A DNA stretch of 64,000 bases from Polaribacter sp. BM10 (lineage in GTDB: Bacteria > Bacteroidota > Bacteroidia > Flavobacteriales > Flavobacteriaceae), in NCBI RefSeq assembly GCF_002005425.1, contig NZ_CP019704.1:1570001-1634000 (forward strand), in the 5' to 3' direction. The notes under the pieces are model-generated. The model was given only the letters and a program-made list of their open reading frames with translations, searched no databases and had not been told where the DNA came from. The position numbers and the translations under genes were made by a program. Shown here in pieces: positions 42,499 through 52,821 of the stretch; position 1 is the stretch's first letter, and each line of letters starts with the position of its first letter.

Positions 42499-44382
42499 TT
42501 ATTTAGTGCAATTCTCGCAGTAAGTAGCTCTTAAATATTTATTTTCTAGTAATTGAAAAGTAACACCATCTTCTAAAGAAGAATTAAATAACTTACAAAA
42601 ACGTTCTCTATTCATTTCGATAGCATTTAACATGATTGTTCTGTAATTTTGAGAATCTACAGCGTATTCATCTACTATTGTTAGATTTAAATAATAAAAA
42701 AGTAAATCTTCATCTATGGTAATTGTTTTTACTTTTTCATCTAAAACTTCTGTTGCTTCATCTGTGTTTGCATAATAAGTTAAAAATTGTGCTAAACTTA
42801 GATAATCGTAATTCGATAAATTAAAGTTTTCGTAAGTATCTATAATAAATTCTACCGATTCATCTTTTTCATCATACCTTCTAGCTCTCATATCTTTTTC
42901 TGCTTTTACAATATGAAAATTTACCAGCATTCTATCAATTAAATGTTGTTTGATTCCGTAAGATTTTAACTTTAAAATTTCTTGTTTAAACGAATTTGCT
43001 TCGATTTTTTCCCAATTATTTTTCCAAATGATAAACTTTACAACTATCAAATTATACTTTATGTTTTTATTCTTAGGATCTAACTTTTCGATTTTTTTAA
43101 GTTCATCAAAAGCAATTTTAGCATAACTTAAATTTAATATATACTTATAAATACTATTCTTATTAAGAATTGGTACAAATTTTCTTTGTTTAGGTACATT
43201 TAATGTATTTAATAAATCTGGCGAACTTTCTTTTTTAAGTTTCTCAAAAATAGAATTCTGCACAACTAAAGCTTCTTCTATATTTTCTTTTAGAACAAGA
43301 TCGTTAAATGTTGCTACCAACTTCTCTTTCGACATATTTTTATACTTGTCTTTTCGCTCTAATTCTAATATCACAACTGCTTTTCGATGCTTTTGTAAAT
43401 ATTTTTCTAAATCTTTTGATACTTCGCCAACTACCTTATTTTTAATTGTTTGTTTTGGCAAAGTTTTAAAACTTTTATACTTTGTTTTAGAAATATCATT
43501 TAAAAATTCTACCCAATTTTCTGAAGATGAAATTTCTGTAACAATATTTGGTTTTTGAAAAGTTTGTAAAGATTTTACAATGCTATTGGCTCTTTTTTCT
43601 TGAAGTTCTATATTTCTCTTTACACTACCCTCTATCGATGCGTAAGCTTTAATATTTATCTTTTTAATATTAAAATCTGTTAATCTTAAACTATCATATA
43701 AAGGCTTTATGTCTTCTGATGAATAGTCGTATTTATTCTTTTGAAAAGGTATTACAAACTTTAAAGTTTTATATTTTGTAATAAATTTATCTGAAGTGTT
43801 GATGCTTTTATCTTTATAGGTTAATGAATCTAAATAAACACCCATATCTAACAAATCCCAACCATAAGAATCTAAATTGTATGTAGTTTGATATCTACAT
43901 AATGCTTTGTTGTTTAGAAATAAGATATTAAACTCTAACTCTTCTTTTGCCAAAGCAGCAGGCACAGAACCTACTAATGCTTTAAAACTATTAGTACCAG
44001 TAACTTTTTTAAAACCTCTTAATAGTTTCTGTGCAAAAACTGCAGGTAGAACGGTTCCTTTAATTTGAGAAGCATCTAATTCATTTTCACATTTATATCT
44101 AGACTTAGAAACCACATCAATAGCAATACCATCTCCAGATTTTTTAAATAAAGCAGTAAACCACTTCTTATTATTAGTAGTAAAGTATAAATTATTTCCT
44201 TCTCTTTTGATTCCAAAACCAACTTCTTTAGGTTTTTGTCTAAAAGCGTTTGTAAAATAACTACATTTTTGATTTCTCTCTGCGTTAGTAGCAGGAAAAG
44301 TAAACCCTAAAGAATTTTGAGATTGTAATATTTGTGTACATGTTAGCACAAATAAAAGCACAAGGCTTTGATAAATTTTCAT
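42499..44382 (-). CDS. Exported protein with OmpA-like region
   Basis: A 627-residue protein with signal peptide ending TCTQILQSQ. Residues ~200-350 contain an OmpA-C-like fold: LKFVIPFQKNKYDYSSEDIK, then INIKAYASIEGSVKRNIELQ followed by EKRANSIVKSLQ, the pattern of a peptidoglycan-binding loop and helix, though the central Asp/Arg residues are atypical. The C-terminal ~270 residues are helical repeats similar in character to TPR, and the last residues CENCTK carry two Cys. Function is not recognised; it may be a cell-wall anchored or gliding-related protein. It stands alone upstream of the polyprenyl synthetase. Confidence 0.7.
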   Translation of the reverse strand: MKIYQSLVLLFVLTCTQILQSQNSLGFTFPATNAERNQKCSYFTNAFRQKPKEVGFGIKREGNNLYFTTNNKKWFTALFKKSGDGIAIDVVSKSRYKCENELDASQIKGTVLPAVFAQKLLRGFKKVTGTNSFKALVGSVPAALAKEELEFNILFLNNKALCRYQTTYNLDSYGWDLLDMGVYLDSLTYKDKSINTSDKFITKYKTLKFVIPFQKNKYDYSSEDIKPLYDSLRLTDFNIKKINIKAYASIEGSVKRNIELQEKRANSIVKSLQTFQKPNIVTEISSSENWVEFLNDISKTKYKSFKTLPKQTIKNKVVGEVSKDLEKYLQKHRKAVVILELERKDKYKNMSKEKLVATFNDLVLKENIEEALVVQNSIFEKLKKESSPDLLNTLNVPKQRKFVPILNKNSIYKYILNLSYAKIAFDELKKIEKLDPKNKNIKYNLIVVKFIIWKNNWEKIEANSFKQEILKLKSYGIKQHLIDRMLVNFHIVKAEKDMRARRYDEKDESVEFIIDTYENFNLSNYDYLSLAQFLTYYANTDEATEVLDEKVKTITIDEDLLFYYLNLTIVDEYAVDSQNYRTIMLNAIEMNRERFCKLFNSSLEDGVTFQLLENKYLRATYCENCTK

Positions 44383-44444
44383 AGTATTAAATTCTGTTTT
44401 ATAGCAATAAAACCAAATTTAACAAAACTATTAGAATAAGCAAA

Positions 44445-45422
44445 CTATATTTTACGTTCTACTACATAATCAATCATAGTTGATAAAGAGTTTTTATACT
44501 CTGAATCTGGAAAGTCTTTAAGAATCGCCAAGGCTTTCGATTTGTAACTGTTCATTTTATCGATAGTATAATCGATACCACCATTTGCTTTTACAAATGC
44601 AATTACTTCTTTTACTCTTTTTTTATTTTTATTATGCTTTTTAATAGAGTTGATTAACCATGCTTTTTCTTTTTTAGAGCAATTATTTAAAGTATAAATT
44701 AATGGCAAAGTCATTTTTTGTTCTTTAATGTCTATTCCGGTAGGTTTACCAATTTTAGCATCAGAATAATCAAATAAATCATCCTTAATTTGAAAGGCGA
44801 TTCCGATGTATTCTCCAAACTTTCGCATTTTACGCACACAGTCTTGGTTTACACCTACAGACGCTGCACCAATACCACAACAAGCTGCAATTAAAGTTGC
44901 TGTTTTTTTTCGAATAATATCAAAATAAACTGCTTCTGTAATGTCTAATTTTCTAGCTTTTTCAATTTGAAGTAATTCTCCTTCACTCATTTCTCTTACA
45001 GCAATAGAAATCAACTTTAGTAAATCGAAGTCTTCATTATCAATAGAAAGCAATAATCCTTTAGACAATAAAAAATCGCCTACTAAAACTGCAATTTTAT
45101 TTTTCCATAAGGCATTTATAGAGAAAAAATCTCTTCTTCTATTACTATCATCTACCACATCATCATGCACCAATGTTGCTGTATGAATTAATTCTACAAC
45201 AGATGCGCCTCTATAAGTTCTTTCATCAAAACCACCATCAGAAACCATTTTAGCAACTAAAAAAACAAACATTGGTCGCATTTGTTTTCCTTTTCTACGA
45301 ACAATATAGTAGGTAATTCTGTTTAATAACGGAACTTTAGACAACATAGAATCTTTGAACTTTTCTTCAAAAAGTTCCATTTCTTTTATGATTGGTTGTT
45401 TAATTTGTTCCACTAAATTCAT
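44445..45422 (-). CDS. Polyprenyl diphosphate synthase (trans, long-chain)
   Basis: A 325-residue all-alpha prenyltransferase that extends isoprenoid diphosphates, likely for the menaquinone side chain. The first Asp-rich motif is DDVVDDSNRRR near 92 and the second is QIKDDLFDYSD near 217. The residue before the first motif and the LVHDDVVD helix have small residues, consistent with a long-chain product. GKQMRPMFVFLVAK and GEYIGIAFQIK are also typical. It is 25 bp downstream of rlmN in the same direction. The chain length is not read from sequence. Confidence 0.92.
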   Translation of the reverse strand: MNLVEQIKQPIIKEMELFEEKFKDSMLSKVPLLNRITYYIVRRKGKQMRPMFVFLVAKMVSDGGFDERTYRGASVVELIHTATLVHDDVVDDSNRRRDFFSINALWKNKIAVLVGDFLLSKGLLLSIDNEDFDLLKLISIAVREMSEGELLQIEKARKLDITEAVYFDIIRKKTATLIAACCGIGAASVGVNQDCVRKMRKFGEYIGIAFQIKDDLFDYSDAKIGKPTGIDIKEQKMTLPLIYTLNNCSKKEKAWLINSIKKHNKNKKRVKEVIAFVKANGGIDYTIDKMNSYKSKALAILKDFPDSEYKNSLSTMIDYVVERKI

Positions 45423-45447
45423 AGGTCGAAAATTGTTTTTTTACTAT

Positions 45448-46485
45448 TTAAGATTTATTTGCTAATTGACCACAAGCCGCATCAATATCCTTACCTCTAC
45501 TTCTTCTTACATTTATTGTAATATCGTGCATTTCTAAATTAGAAATATAGTTATTTATTGCTGATGAACTTGCTTGTTGAAACTCACCATCGTCTATTGG
45601 ATTGTACTCTATTAAATTAACTTTACACGGTACATATTTGCAAAAATCTACCAAAGCTTTTATGTCTTCTTTTCTATCATTTATGCCATCCCAAACAACA
45701 TACTCATAAGTAATTGCTCTTTTGGTTTTCTCGTACCAATATTCTAAAGATTCTTTTAAGTCTTTTAAAGGAAAATTAGTATTAAAAGGCATTATTGATG
45801 TTCTAACGTCATCTATTGCTGAGTGTAATGAAACTGCTAAATTAAATTTAACTTCTTCATCTGCCATTTTACGAATCATTTTTGGCACACCCGATGTAGA
45901 AACTGTAATTCTTTTTGATGACATTCCTAACCCTTCCGGAGACGTTATCATCTCTATAGATTTCAATACGTTTTTATAGTTCATTAGAGGTTCTCCCATT
46001 CCCATAAAAACAATATTTGTTAGTTTTTTGTTATGATACAATCTGCTTTGTTTATCGATAACAACTACTTGGTCGTAAATTTCATCAGGATTTAAATTAC
46101 GCATTCTTTTTAATCTTGCAGTAGCACAAAACTTACAGTCTAAGCTACAACCAACTTGACTAGAAACACAAGCTGTAGTTCTTTTTTCTGTAGGAATTAA
46201 AACAGACTCTACAACCAAACCATCGTGTAATTTAATTCCGTTTTTTATGGTACCGTCTTTACTTTTTTGCATAGAATCTACCTTAATGTGGTTAATCACA
46301 AAGTTTTCTTCTAACATTTCTCTGGTAGCTTTAGAGATATTTGTCATATCTTCAAAAGTATGTAAAGACTTGCTCCATAACCATTCGTAAACTTGGTTAC
46401 CACGAAATGCTTTATCATTATTTGCCACAAAAAAATCTCTTAATTGTTCTTTTGTTAAGGCTCTTATGTCTTTCTTTTTATTCAA
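45448..46485 (-). CDS. rlmN: 23S rRNA (adenine2503-C2)-methyltransferase
   Basis: A radical-SAM enzyme of 345 residues that methylates C2 of A2503 in 23S rRNA and A37 of some tRNAs. The cluster motif CSLDCKFCATA (C-x3-C-x2-C) lies near 118, preceded by the conserved ACVSSQVG segment. MGMGEPLMNYKNV is the GEP motif and SLHSAIDDVRTSIMPFN is also family-typical. The catalytic Cys near the C terminus is in DIDAACGQLA. Upstream is the terminator of queA. The gene is cytosolic and full length. Confidence 0.96.
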   Translation of the reverse strand: MNKKKDIRALTKEQLRDFFVANNDKAFRGNQVYEWLWSKSLHTFEDMTNISKATREMLEENFVINHIKVDSMQKSKDGTIKNGIKLHDGLVVESVLIPTEKRTTACVSSQVGCSLDCKFCATARLKRMRNLNPDEIYDQVVVIDKQSRLYHNKKLTNIVFMGMGEPLMNYKNVLKSIEMITSPEGLGMSSKRITVSTSGVPKMIRKMADEEVKFNLAVSLHSAIDDVRTSIMPFNTNFPLKDLKESLEYWYEKTKRAITYEYVVWDGINDRKEDIKALVDFCKYVPCKVNLIEYNPIDDGEFQQASSSAINNYISNLEMHDITINVRRSRGKDIDAACGQLANKS

Positions 46486-46546
46486 AATAGAAGGATTAAA
46501 AATTAAATGATTTCAAAATAAATTCTGTTGCAAAAATATGCATAAA

Positions 46547-46577
46547 AAAACTGACACTTTAAAAAAGTGTCAGTTTT
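46547..46577 (-). terminator. Intrinsic terminator between queA and rlmN
   Basis: A 14-bp stem (AAAACTGACACTTT and complement) with loop AAA. On the minus strand it lies about 30 nt after the queA stop and is followed by a T tract. Confidence 0.85.
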
Positions 46578-46607
46578 AATATATTGTATTTCTAAATATT
46601 AAAAATA

Positions 46608-47657
46608 TTATAGAATTAACATTGCATCTCCGTAAGTAGAGAATTTGTATCCTTCTTTAATTGCTTCTTTGTAAGCTTCCATTACAAAATCATAACCTCC
46701 AAAAGCAGCTGCTTGCATTAGTAAAGTAGATTTTGGTGGATGAAAATTAGTAATCATTGCATTAGCAATACTAAAATCGTGAGGTGGAAAAATAAATTTG
46801 TTTGTCCAACCTTCAAAAGCATTTAATTCTTGCTTAGAAGATACAGAAGATTCTACTGTTCTCATAACAGTTGTACCAACTGCACAAACTCTTCTTTTAT
46901 CTTTCTTAGCTTTATTAATCATGTTTGCAGAAGCTTCTGGAATGATAATTTGCTCAGAATCCATTTTATGCTTCGACAAATCTTCTACCTCTACTGGGCT
47001 AAATGTACCTAAACCAACGTGTAAAGTCATTTCTGCAAAATCAACTCCTTTTATTTCTAAACGTTTTAATAAATGTTTAGAAAAGTGTAAACCTGCAGTT
47101 GGTGCAGCAACAGCTCCTTCATTTTTGGCAAAAATAGTTTGGTATCTTTCTTCGTCTGAAGGCTCTACTTCTCTATTAATTTCTTTAGGCAATGGTGTTT
47201 GCCCTAATTCTAATAATTTAGCTCTAAATTCTTCATAAGAACCGTCAAATAAAAAACGTAAAGTTCTTCCTCTAGAAGTTGTATTATCTATAACCTCTGC
47301 TACTAAACTATCGTCTTCACCAAAAAATAATTTATTTCCTATTCTAATTTTTCTTGCCGGATCTACTAAAACATCCCACAATCTATTTTCTGCATTTAAT
47401 TCTCTTAATAAGAAAACCTCTATTCTAGCACCTGTCTTTTCTTTGTTACCAAACATTCTAGCAGGAAAAACTTTGGTATTATTTAACATCATTACATCAC
47501 CTTCGTCAAAGTAATTAATAACGTCTTTAAACTGTTTATGTTCAATAGTACCATCTGCTCTATTTAACACCATTAAACGAGATTCGTCTCTGTGCTCTGC
47601 AGGATAAACTGCCAATAATTCTTGTGGCAATTCAAATTCAAAATGCGATAATTTCAT
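46608..47657 (-). CDS. queA: S-adenosylmethionine:tRNA ribosyltransferase-isomerase
   Basis: The 349-residue enzyme that transfers and isomerises the ribose of SAM onto 7-aminomethyl-deazaguanine in tRNA, giving epoxyqueuosine. The start [19 protein letters not shown], the [10 protein letters not shown] and [16 protein letters not shown] strands, [19 protein letters not shown] and MHVGLGTF-like [17 protein letters not shown] are family signatures, as is the C-terminal [20 protein letters not shown]. It is transcribed alone toward rlmN with its own terminator. No other queuosine gene is in the window. Confidence 0.97.
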   Translation of the reverse strand: MKLSHFEFELPQELLAVYPAEHRDESRLMVLNRADGTIEHKQFKDVINYFDEGDVMMLNNTKVFPARMFGNKEKTGARIEVFLLRELNAENRLWDVLVDPARKIRIGNKLFFGEDDSLVAEVIDNTTSRGRTLRFLFDGSYEEFRAKLLELGQTPLPKEINREVEPSDEERYQTIFAKNEGAVAAPTAGLHFSKHLLKRLEIKGVDFAEMTLHVGLGTFSPVEVEDLSKHKMDSEQIIIPEASANMINKAKKDKRRVCAVGTTVMRTVESSVSSKQELNAFEGWTNKFIFPPHDFSIANAMITNFHPPKSTLLMQAAAFGGYDFVMEAYKEAIKEGYKFSTYGDAMLIL

Positions 47658-47729
47658 ATATGTATTTCTTCTAAAAGATGCAAATATACGATATCGAGAT
47701 AGGCGTTGTCAAGTGTTTCGCCTATTAAT

Positions 47730-48959
47730 TTAAAGTTCTTCTACCTTAATACCAATTTGTTGCATGTCTTTCCAAAATTTTTGATACGATTTTGTAACAA
47801 CTTCTGCATCTAAAATTTTAATAGGAACTTTTAACGCCAAAGGTGCAAAAGCCATTGCCATTCTATGATCGTTATAGGTTTTTATTGCTATGTTTTCTTT
47901 GATTGAAGAACGTTCTTCTAAATGTAACGTTTCATTAGTCACAGAAATTGATGCACCTAAATTTGTTAATTCTTCTTTTAAAGCCTCTAACCTATCGGTT
48001 TCTTTAATTTTAAGTGTATGTAAACCCGTTAAATTACACGCAATGTTTTCAGAAAAACAAGTTACTGCAATTGTTTGTGCAATATCTGGGGCGTTTTTTA
48101 AATCGATCTCTAAAACCTCTTTGCTGCTTACTTTTTCTTTTGATAATGTAATCGAATTACCAGAAAAACTAGTAGCTACACCAAAGTGCTTGTAAATTTC
48201 TGCTAAACAAGAATCTCCTTGTAAACTTTCTTGCTTGTAGGCAGACAATTGAATTGAAGAACCTATTTGCGATGAAGCTACAATCGAATAAAAATAACTT
48301 GCAGAGGACCAATCAGACTCTACAACAACTGTTTGTTTATCTATAGTCGTTTTTGGTAAAACTTTAATTAAATTACCTTCAAATGAAGTTTCTATTCCTA
48401 TTTGATTTAGCAACGTTAAAGTCATTTTTATATAAGGTATCGAAGTAATTTTACCAACCAATTCAATTTCTAATCCTTTTTCTAATTTTGATGCTATTAA
48501 TAGTAAAGATGAGATGTATTGACTAGATACATTACCATTAATTGCAACCTTATCTTTTACTATTTTTTTTCCTTTAACTCGTATTGGTGGGTATCCAACT
48601 TTATCTTCATAACTAATATCTGCACCTAAATCTTTTAATGCATTTACTAAAATCTCAATTGGTCTGTTTTGCATTCTTTCAGAACCTGTTAAAACAACTT
48701 CTCTATTTTCTTTAACTGCAAAATAAGATGTTAAAAAACGCATTGCTGTACCTGCGTGACCAATGTCTACAATTTCTTTATCTGTAGAAAGGGCATGTTG
48801 CATGTGCACAGAATCATCAGAATCTGATAAATTATTTATCGTTATTTCAGGGAAAAGGTTTTGTAAAATAAGCAATCTATTAGATTCGCTTTTAGAACCA
48901 GAAATTGTGATTTCTTCATTTATTTTACTATTCTTTAAAACATTTAACAATATGTCCAT
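47730..48959 (-). CDS. aroA: 3-phosphoshikimate 1-carboxyvinyltransferase (EPSP synthase)
   Basis: The 409-residue shikimate-pathway enzyme combining phosphoenolpyruvate with shikimate 3-phosphate. ITISGSKSESNRLLILQ near the start binds the phosphate, GHAGTAMRFLTSYFA near 68 is the PEP-site motif NAGTA/TxR, and KETDRLEALKEELTNLGA plus TYNDHRMAMAFAPL are conserved. The sequence is shorter at several loops than the E. coli type, as is usual in Bacteroidota. It is 72 bp upstream of queA in the same direction; co-transcription is possible. Confidence 0.95.
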   Translation of the reverse strand: MDILLNVLKNSKINEEITISGSKSESNRLLILQNLFPEITINNLSDSDDSVHMQHALSTDKEIVDIGHAGTAMRFLTSYFAVKENREVVLTGSERMQNRPIEILVNALKDLGADISYEDKVGYPPIRVKGKKIVKDKVAINGNVSSQYISSLLLIASKLEKGLEIELVGKITSIPYIKMTLTLLNQIGIETSFEGNLIKVLPKTTIDKQTVVVESDWSSASYFYSIVASSQIGSSIQLSAYKQESLQGDSCLAEIYKHFGVATSFSGNSITLSKEKVSSKEVLEIDLKNAPDIAQTIAVTCFSENIACNLTGLHTLKIKETDRLEALKEELTNLGASISVTNETLHLEERSSIKENIAIKTYNDHRMAMAFAPLALKVPIKILDAEVVTKSYQKFWKDMQQIGIKVEEL

Positions 48960-49013
48960 TCTAAAAACTGATTTTAATTCTTATTTTTAAACCTTTAATT
49001 ACAACTAACCAAC

Positions 49014-52000
49014 ATGAAAAAACACTTATTATTAGTCGTTTGCATGCTCTTGTGTGTAAATGTCAAAGTTAATGCACAAAAAAATGCTAACAAAGTTTCT
49101 AGCGAAAATTTTAATCCTATTACTTGGAGAAATATTGGTCCGTTTAGAGGTGGTCGAAGCGCTGCTGTAACAGGCGTACCTGGCAAGGCAAATCTATTTT
49201 ATATGGGCGCAACCGGTGGTGGTGTCTGGAAAACTAATGATGCAGGTAATACTTGGCAAAATATTTCCGACGGATTTTTTGGCGGTTCTGTAGGAGCTGT
49301 TGCTGTTTCTGAATCTGATAACAACGTTATTTACGTAGGTATGGGAGAAAAAACAGTTCGAGGAAATGTTTCTTCTGGTGATGGCGTTTGGAAATCTGAA
49401 AATGCTGGTAAAACTTGGACACATATTGGTTTAAAAAATGCCAGACATATACCGCGAATGAGAGTTCATCCTAAAAATTCTAACATTGTTTTTGCTGGCG
49501 TTATGGGAGATCTATACAAACCAACACAAGAAAGAGGTGTCTATAAATCTATAGACGGTGGTCAAAATTGGAAAAAAGTTTTATTTTCTAATGAAAATTC
49601 TGGTGTAGTAGATTTAATTATAGATCCTAATAACCCAAGAATTTTATATGCAACTACATGGAATATTAGAAGAACTCCGTACAGTTTATCTTCTGGTGGA
49701 GATGGTTCTGCTTTATGGAAAAGTACCGATGAAGGAGAAACGTGGACAAACATTTCTACAAACAAAGGACTTCCTGATGGAATATGGGGAATTAGCGGAG
49801 TGACTGTTTCGCCTGTAAATTCTGATATTGTTTACGCTTTAATAGAAAACAAAAAAGGTGGTGTTTACAAATCTACAGATGCTGGTAATACTTGGCGTTT
49901 AATTAATGCTGAAAGAAAACTACGCCAAAGAGCATGGTATTACACACGTTTGTATGCAGACACGCAAGATGAAGACATTTTATATGTTTTAAATGTTCGT
50001 TATCATAAATCTACAGACGGAGGAAAAACTTACAAAACATACAATGCACCACACGGAGACCATCATGATTTATGGATTGCACCAGAAGATAACCAAAGAA
50101 TGATTATTGGTGATGATGGTGGCGCACAAGTTTCTTTTGATGCTGGAGAAAACTGGAGTACAATGAACAATCAACCAACTTCTCAGTTTTATAGAGTAAC
50201 TACTGATAACCATTTTCCGTATAGAATTTTGGCAGCACAACAAGATAATTCTACAATAAGAATTGCACATAGAACCGCAGGAAGATTTATTACAGATTCT
50301 GATTGGGAACCTACTGCAGGAGGAGAAAGTGCACACATTGCAGTAGATCCTTTAAATGATGATATTGTTTATGGTGGAAGTTACGGAGGATTGCTTACTA
50401 GAAAAAATCATAAAACAGGTGAAACAAGAGCTGTTAATGTTTGGCCAGACGACCCAATGGGACATGGTGCTGAAGATTTTAAATATCGTTTTCAATGGAA
50501 TTTTCCAATATTCTTTTCTCCAAATAATAAAAAGAGATTGTATGCAGCTTCTAATCATTTACATATTACAGAAAATGAAGGGCAATCTTGGAAATTAATT
50601 AGTCCGGATTTAACTCGAAACGACCCAAAAACTTTAGGGCCATCTGGAGGACCAATTACAAAAGATAATACGGGTGTAGAATACTACGGAACTATTTTTG
50701 CAGCTACAGAATCTTCTCTAGAACCAGGATTAATTTGGACAGGATCTGACGATGGTTTGGTACACGTTTCTAAAAACAACGGAGAAACATGGACTAACGT
50801 TACACCTAAAAAAATGCCAGAATGGATGATGATTAATTGTATTGAAGTTAGTCCGTTTGACAAAGGAAGCGCATATATTGTTGGTACTAAATACAAATCT
50901 GGTGATTACAAACCTTATATTTATAAAACCGAGAATTATGGTAAATCTTGGAAATTAATCGTAAACGGAATCGAAAATGAAAGTTTTACGAGAGCTTTAA
51001 GAGCAGATCCAAAACGTAAAGGCTTATTATATGCAGGTACAGAAAAAGGAATGTACGTTTCTTTTGATGACGGTAAAAATTGGGAAACTTTTCAGAAAAA
51101 TTTGCCAATTGTACCAATTACTGATTTAGCTATTAAAAACGATAATTTAATCGCAGCTACACAGGGTAGAGCTCTTTGGATTATTGATGATTTAACACCT
51201 CTACATCAACTTGAAAGAAATACAAACGCAAACGTAATTCTTTACAAACCAAAAGATGCTTATAATTTGAGCGGTGGTAGAGGAAGAACTTCTAGAACTG
51301 CTGGCACTAATCACCCAGGTGGTGTTGCTGTTTCTTATTTTATAAAAGAAAAAAATAAAAAAGACACCATCTCGCTTTCATTTTTTGATGCAAATAATTA
51401 CTTAATAAAAAAGTTTAGCACTAAACCAAATACAAAAGAAAAAGAAGCAAAATTATCTGTAAAAGATGGTAATAATATTTTCTATTGGGATATGATGTAT
51501 ACTGGCGCAGAATCTGTAAAAGGTATGATTCTTTGGTGGGCTTCTTTAAATGGCCCAATAGCCCTACCTGGTAAATACAAAGTTACATTAACCGTTAATA
51601 ACCAAAACATAACTAAAGATTTTAATATTTTAAGAAACCCTTCTTCTGAAGTTTCTGAAGAAGAAATGAAGGCTCAGTTCGATTTTATTAATGAAATTAA
51701 TGTTAAAATGACAGAAATTCATAAAGCTTTAAAAAATATTAAGAAAATTAGAACTCAGGTTGGTGCTTTAAAGAAATCTATTAAAGACAGAAAAAAGTAT
51801 AAAGAACTTTTAGATTTTGCAGACAAATTGGTAAAAGATATTACTAAAATTGAAGAAACTCTATATCAAACAAAATCTAAAAGCGGACAAGATCCTTTAA
51901 ACTTTCCTATTCGACTAAACAATAAATTAGCACATTTAAATTCGTTAACTAGAACCGGTAATTACGCACCTACACAACAAGCTATCGAATTTAAAAATGA

Positions 52001-52118
52001 AATTACTAAAGAAATTGATGCTGAATTATTAAAACTAAATACTTTATTTACAAATGGCGTAAAAGAACTAAATAGAAGAGTAAAAGAAAGTGATATAGAT
52101 CTTATACAATTAGACTAA
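49014..52118 (+). CDS. Secreted sortilin/BNR-repeat protein (VPS10-like beta propeller)
   Basis: A large 1034-residue exported protein with signal peptide ending VKVNAQ. The first ~750 residues form an Asp-box/BNR propeller: repeated S/T-x-D-x-G-x-x-W blades such as TNDAGNTWQN, SENAGKTWTH, SIDGGQNWKK, STDEGETWTN, STDAGNTWRL, VSKNNGETWT and KTENYGKSWK. The remaining C-terminal ~250 residues contain a beta domain and then a coiled coil. It matches the glycosyl-hydrolase-like BNR proteins common in marine Bacteroidota, though no glycosidase residues can be assigned. The final segment lacks a clear type 9 sorting domain. A strong terminator follows. Confidence 0.87.
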   Translation: MKKHLLLVVCMLLCVNVKVNAQKNANKVSSENFNPITWRNIGPFRGGRSAAVTGVPGKANLFYMGATGGGVWKTNDAGNTWQNISDGFFGGSVGAVAVSESDNNVIYVGMGEKTVRGNVSSGDGVWKSENAGKTWTHIGLKNARHIPRMRVHPKNSNIVFAGVMGDLYKPTQERGVYKSIDGGQNWKKVLFSNENSGVVDLIIDPNNPRILYATTWNIRRTPYSLSSGGDGSALWKSTDEGETWTNISTNKGLPDGIWGISGVTVSPVNSDIVYALIENKKGGVYKSTDAGNTWRLINAERKLRQRAWYYTRLYADTQDEDILYVLNVRYHKSTDGGKTYKTYNAPHGDHHDLWIAPEDNQRMIIGDDGGAQVSFDAGENWSTMNNQPTSQFYRVTTDNHFPYRILAAQQDNSTIRIAHRTAGRFITDSDWEPTAGGESAHIAVDPLNDDIVYGGSYGGLLTRKNHKTGETRAVNVWPDDPMGHGAEDFKYRFQWNFPIFFSPNNKKRLYAASNHLHITENEGQSWKLISPDLTRNDPKTLGPSGGPITKDNTGVEYYGTIFAATESSLEPGLIWTGSDDGLVHVSKNNGETWTNVTPKKMPEWMMINCIEVSPFDKGSAYIVGTKYKSGDYKPYIYKTENYGKSWKLIVNGIENESFTRALRADPKRKGLLYAGTEKGMYVSFDDGKNWETFQKNLPIVPITDLAIKNDNLIAATQGRALWIIDDLTPLHQLERNTNANVILYKPKDAYNLSGGRGRTSRTAGTNHPGGVAVSYFIKEKNKKDTISLSFFDANNYLIKKFSTKPNTKEKEAKLSVKDGNNIFYWDMMYTGAESVKGMILWWASLNGPIALPGKYKVTLTVNNQNITKDFNILRNPSSEVSEEEMKAQFDFINEINVKMTEIHKALKNIKKIRTQVGALKKSIKDRKKYKELLDFADKLVKDITKIEETLYQTKSKSGQDPLNFPIRLNNKLAHLNSLTRTGNYAPTQQAIEFKNEITKEIDAELLKLNTLFTNGVKELNRRVKESDIDLIQLD

Positions 52119-52135
52119 CTATTATAATAAAAATT

Positions 52136-52166
52136 AAAAAAAGCGACTTTGTAGTCGCTTTTTTTA
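52136..52166 (+). terminator. Intrinsic terminator after BNR-protein gene
   Basis: Stem AAGCGACT/AGTCGCTT with loop TTGT, preceded by A residues and followed by seven T. Confidence 0.9.
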
Positions 52167-52212
52167 TTATTCAAACTATTTTAATTTAATTTGCAATTCA
52201 AAATCCCCAGAA

Positions 52213-52821
52213 ATGAAAAAAAAGGTTACCCTATCTTTTATACTTTTTACCTTACTTGTTGTATCAAATCAAATTATCTTTCACTTTGACATCAAAAGGC
52301 AATCTTACGACGCCGAAATTATTAATAAAGCCGGTAAGCAAAGAATGTATAGTCAAAAATTGACAAAAGATGCTTTTTTTGCAAGTAATGCTAAAAATAC
52401 TGATTCGTTTGAAGATAAAATGTTAGATTTTAGAGAAACGTATCAAGATTTTAAAATAGGAAATTACTACATCAATAATATCGTTTTAAAATTTTACAAC
52501 AATCAAGATTTAAACGATCTGTACAAAGAAAACCAATCTTATTATGAAAATTTAGAAGAGGCATCTTCTGCTATTTTAAACGACATTCATAATGACACGT
52601 TGTTCGTAAAATCTTTAAAAACAATTAGAGATAATGAGAACGGATTCTTAGTCTCTATGGATAAAATTGTAGAAGAATATCAAAAAATGTCTGAGGTAAA
52701 AGTTAATAAGCTACAACAAATGCAGTTATTATTTCATGCTGCTTCTTTTCTTTTATTACTATACGTTTTGTTTTTTATTATAATTCCTATTTTTGGTAGA
52801 GAAACTAAAAGTATCGTTTAA
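52213..52821 (+). CDS. PilJ-type sensor domain protein without output domain
   Basis: A 202-residue membrane protein with a helix at 5-23, a periplasmic domain (about 25-170) and a helix at 173-193, ending just after the second helix with GRETKSIV. The periplasmic domain begins EIINKAGKQRMYSQKLTKDA, the NxAGxQRMxSQ motif of the PilJ/type IV pili methyl-accepting sensor family, which forms a four-helix bundle and senses nitrate or similar ligands in relatives. The usual C-terminal HAMP, chemotaxis or kinase domain is missing: the frame stops soon after the second helix and no downstream in-frame continuation exists on the plus strand. It overlaps the next, convergent gene by 4 bp. Confidence 0.82.
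   Translation: MKKKVTLSFILFTLLVVSNQIIFHFDIKRQSYDAEIINKAGKQRMYSQKLTKDAFFASNAKNTDSFEDKMLDFRETYQDFKIGNYYINNIVLKFYNNQDLNDLYKENQSYYENLEEASSAILNDIHNDTLFVKSLKTIRDNENGFLVSMDKIVEEYQKMSEVKVNKLQQMQLLFHAASFLLLLYVLFFIIIPIFGRETKSIV

Noticed and set aside
46798-47238. Plus-strand open frame of 146 codons opposite queA
   Set aside because: It is entirely antisense to the well-supported queA gene and has no family features.
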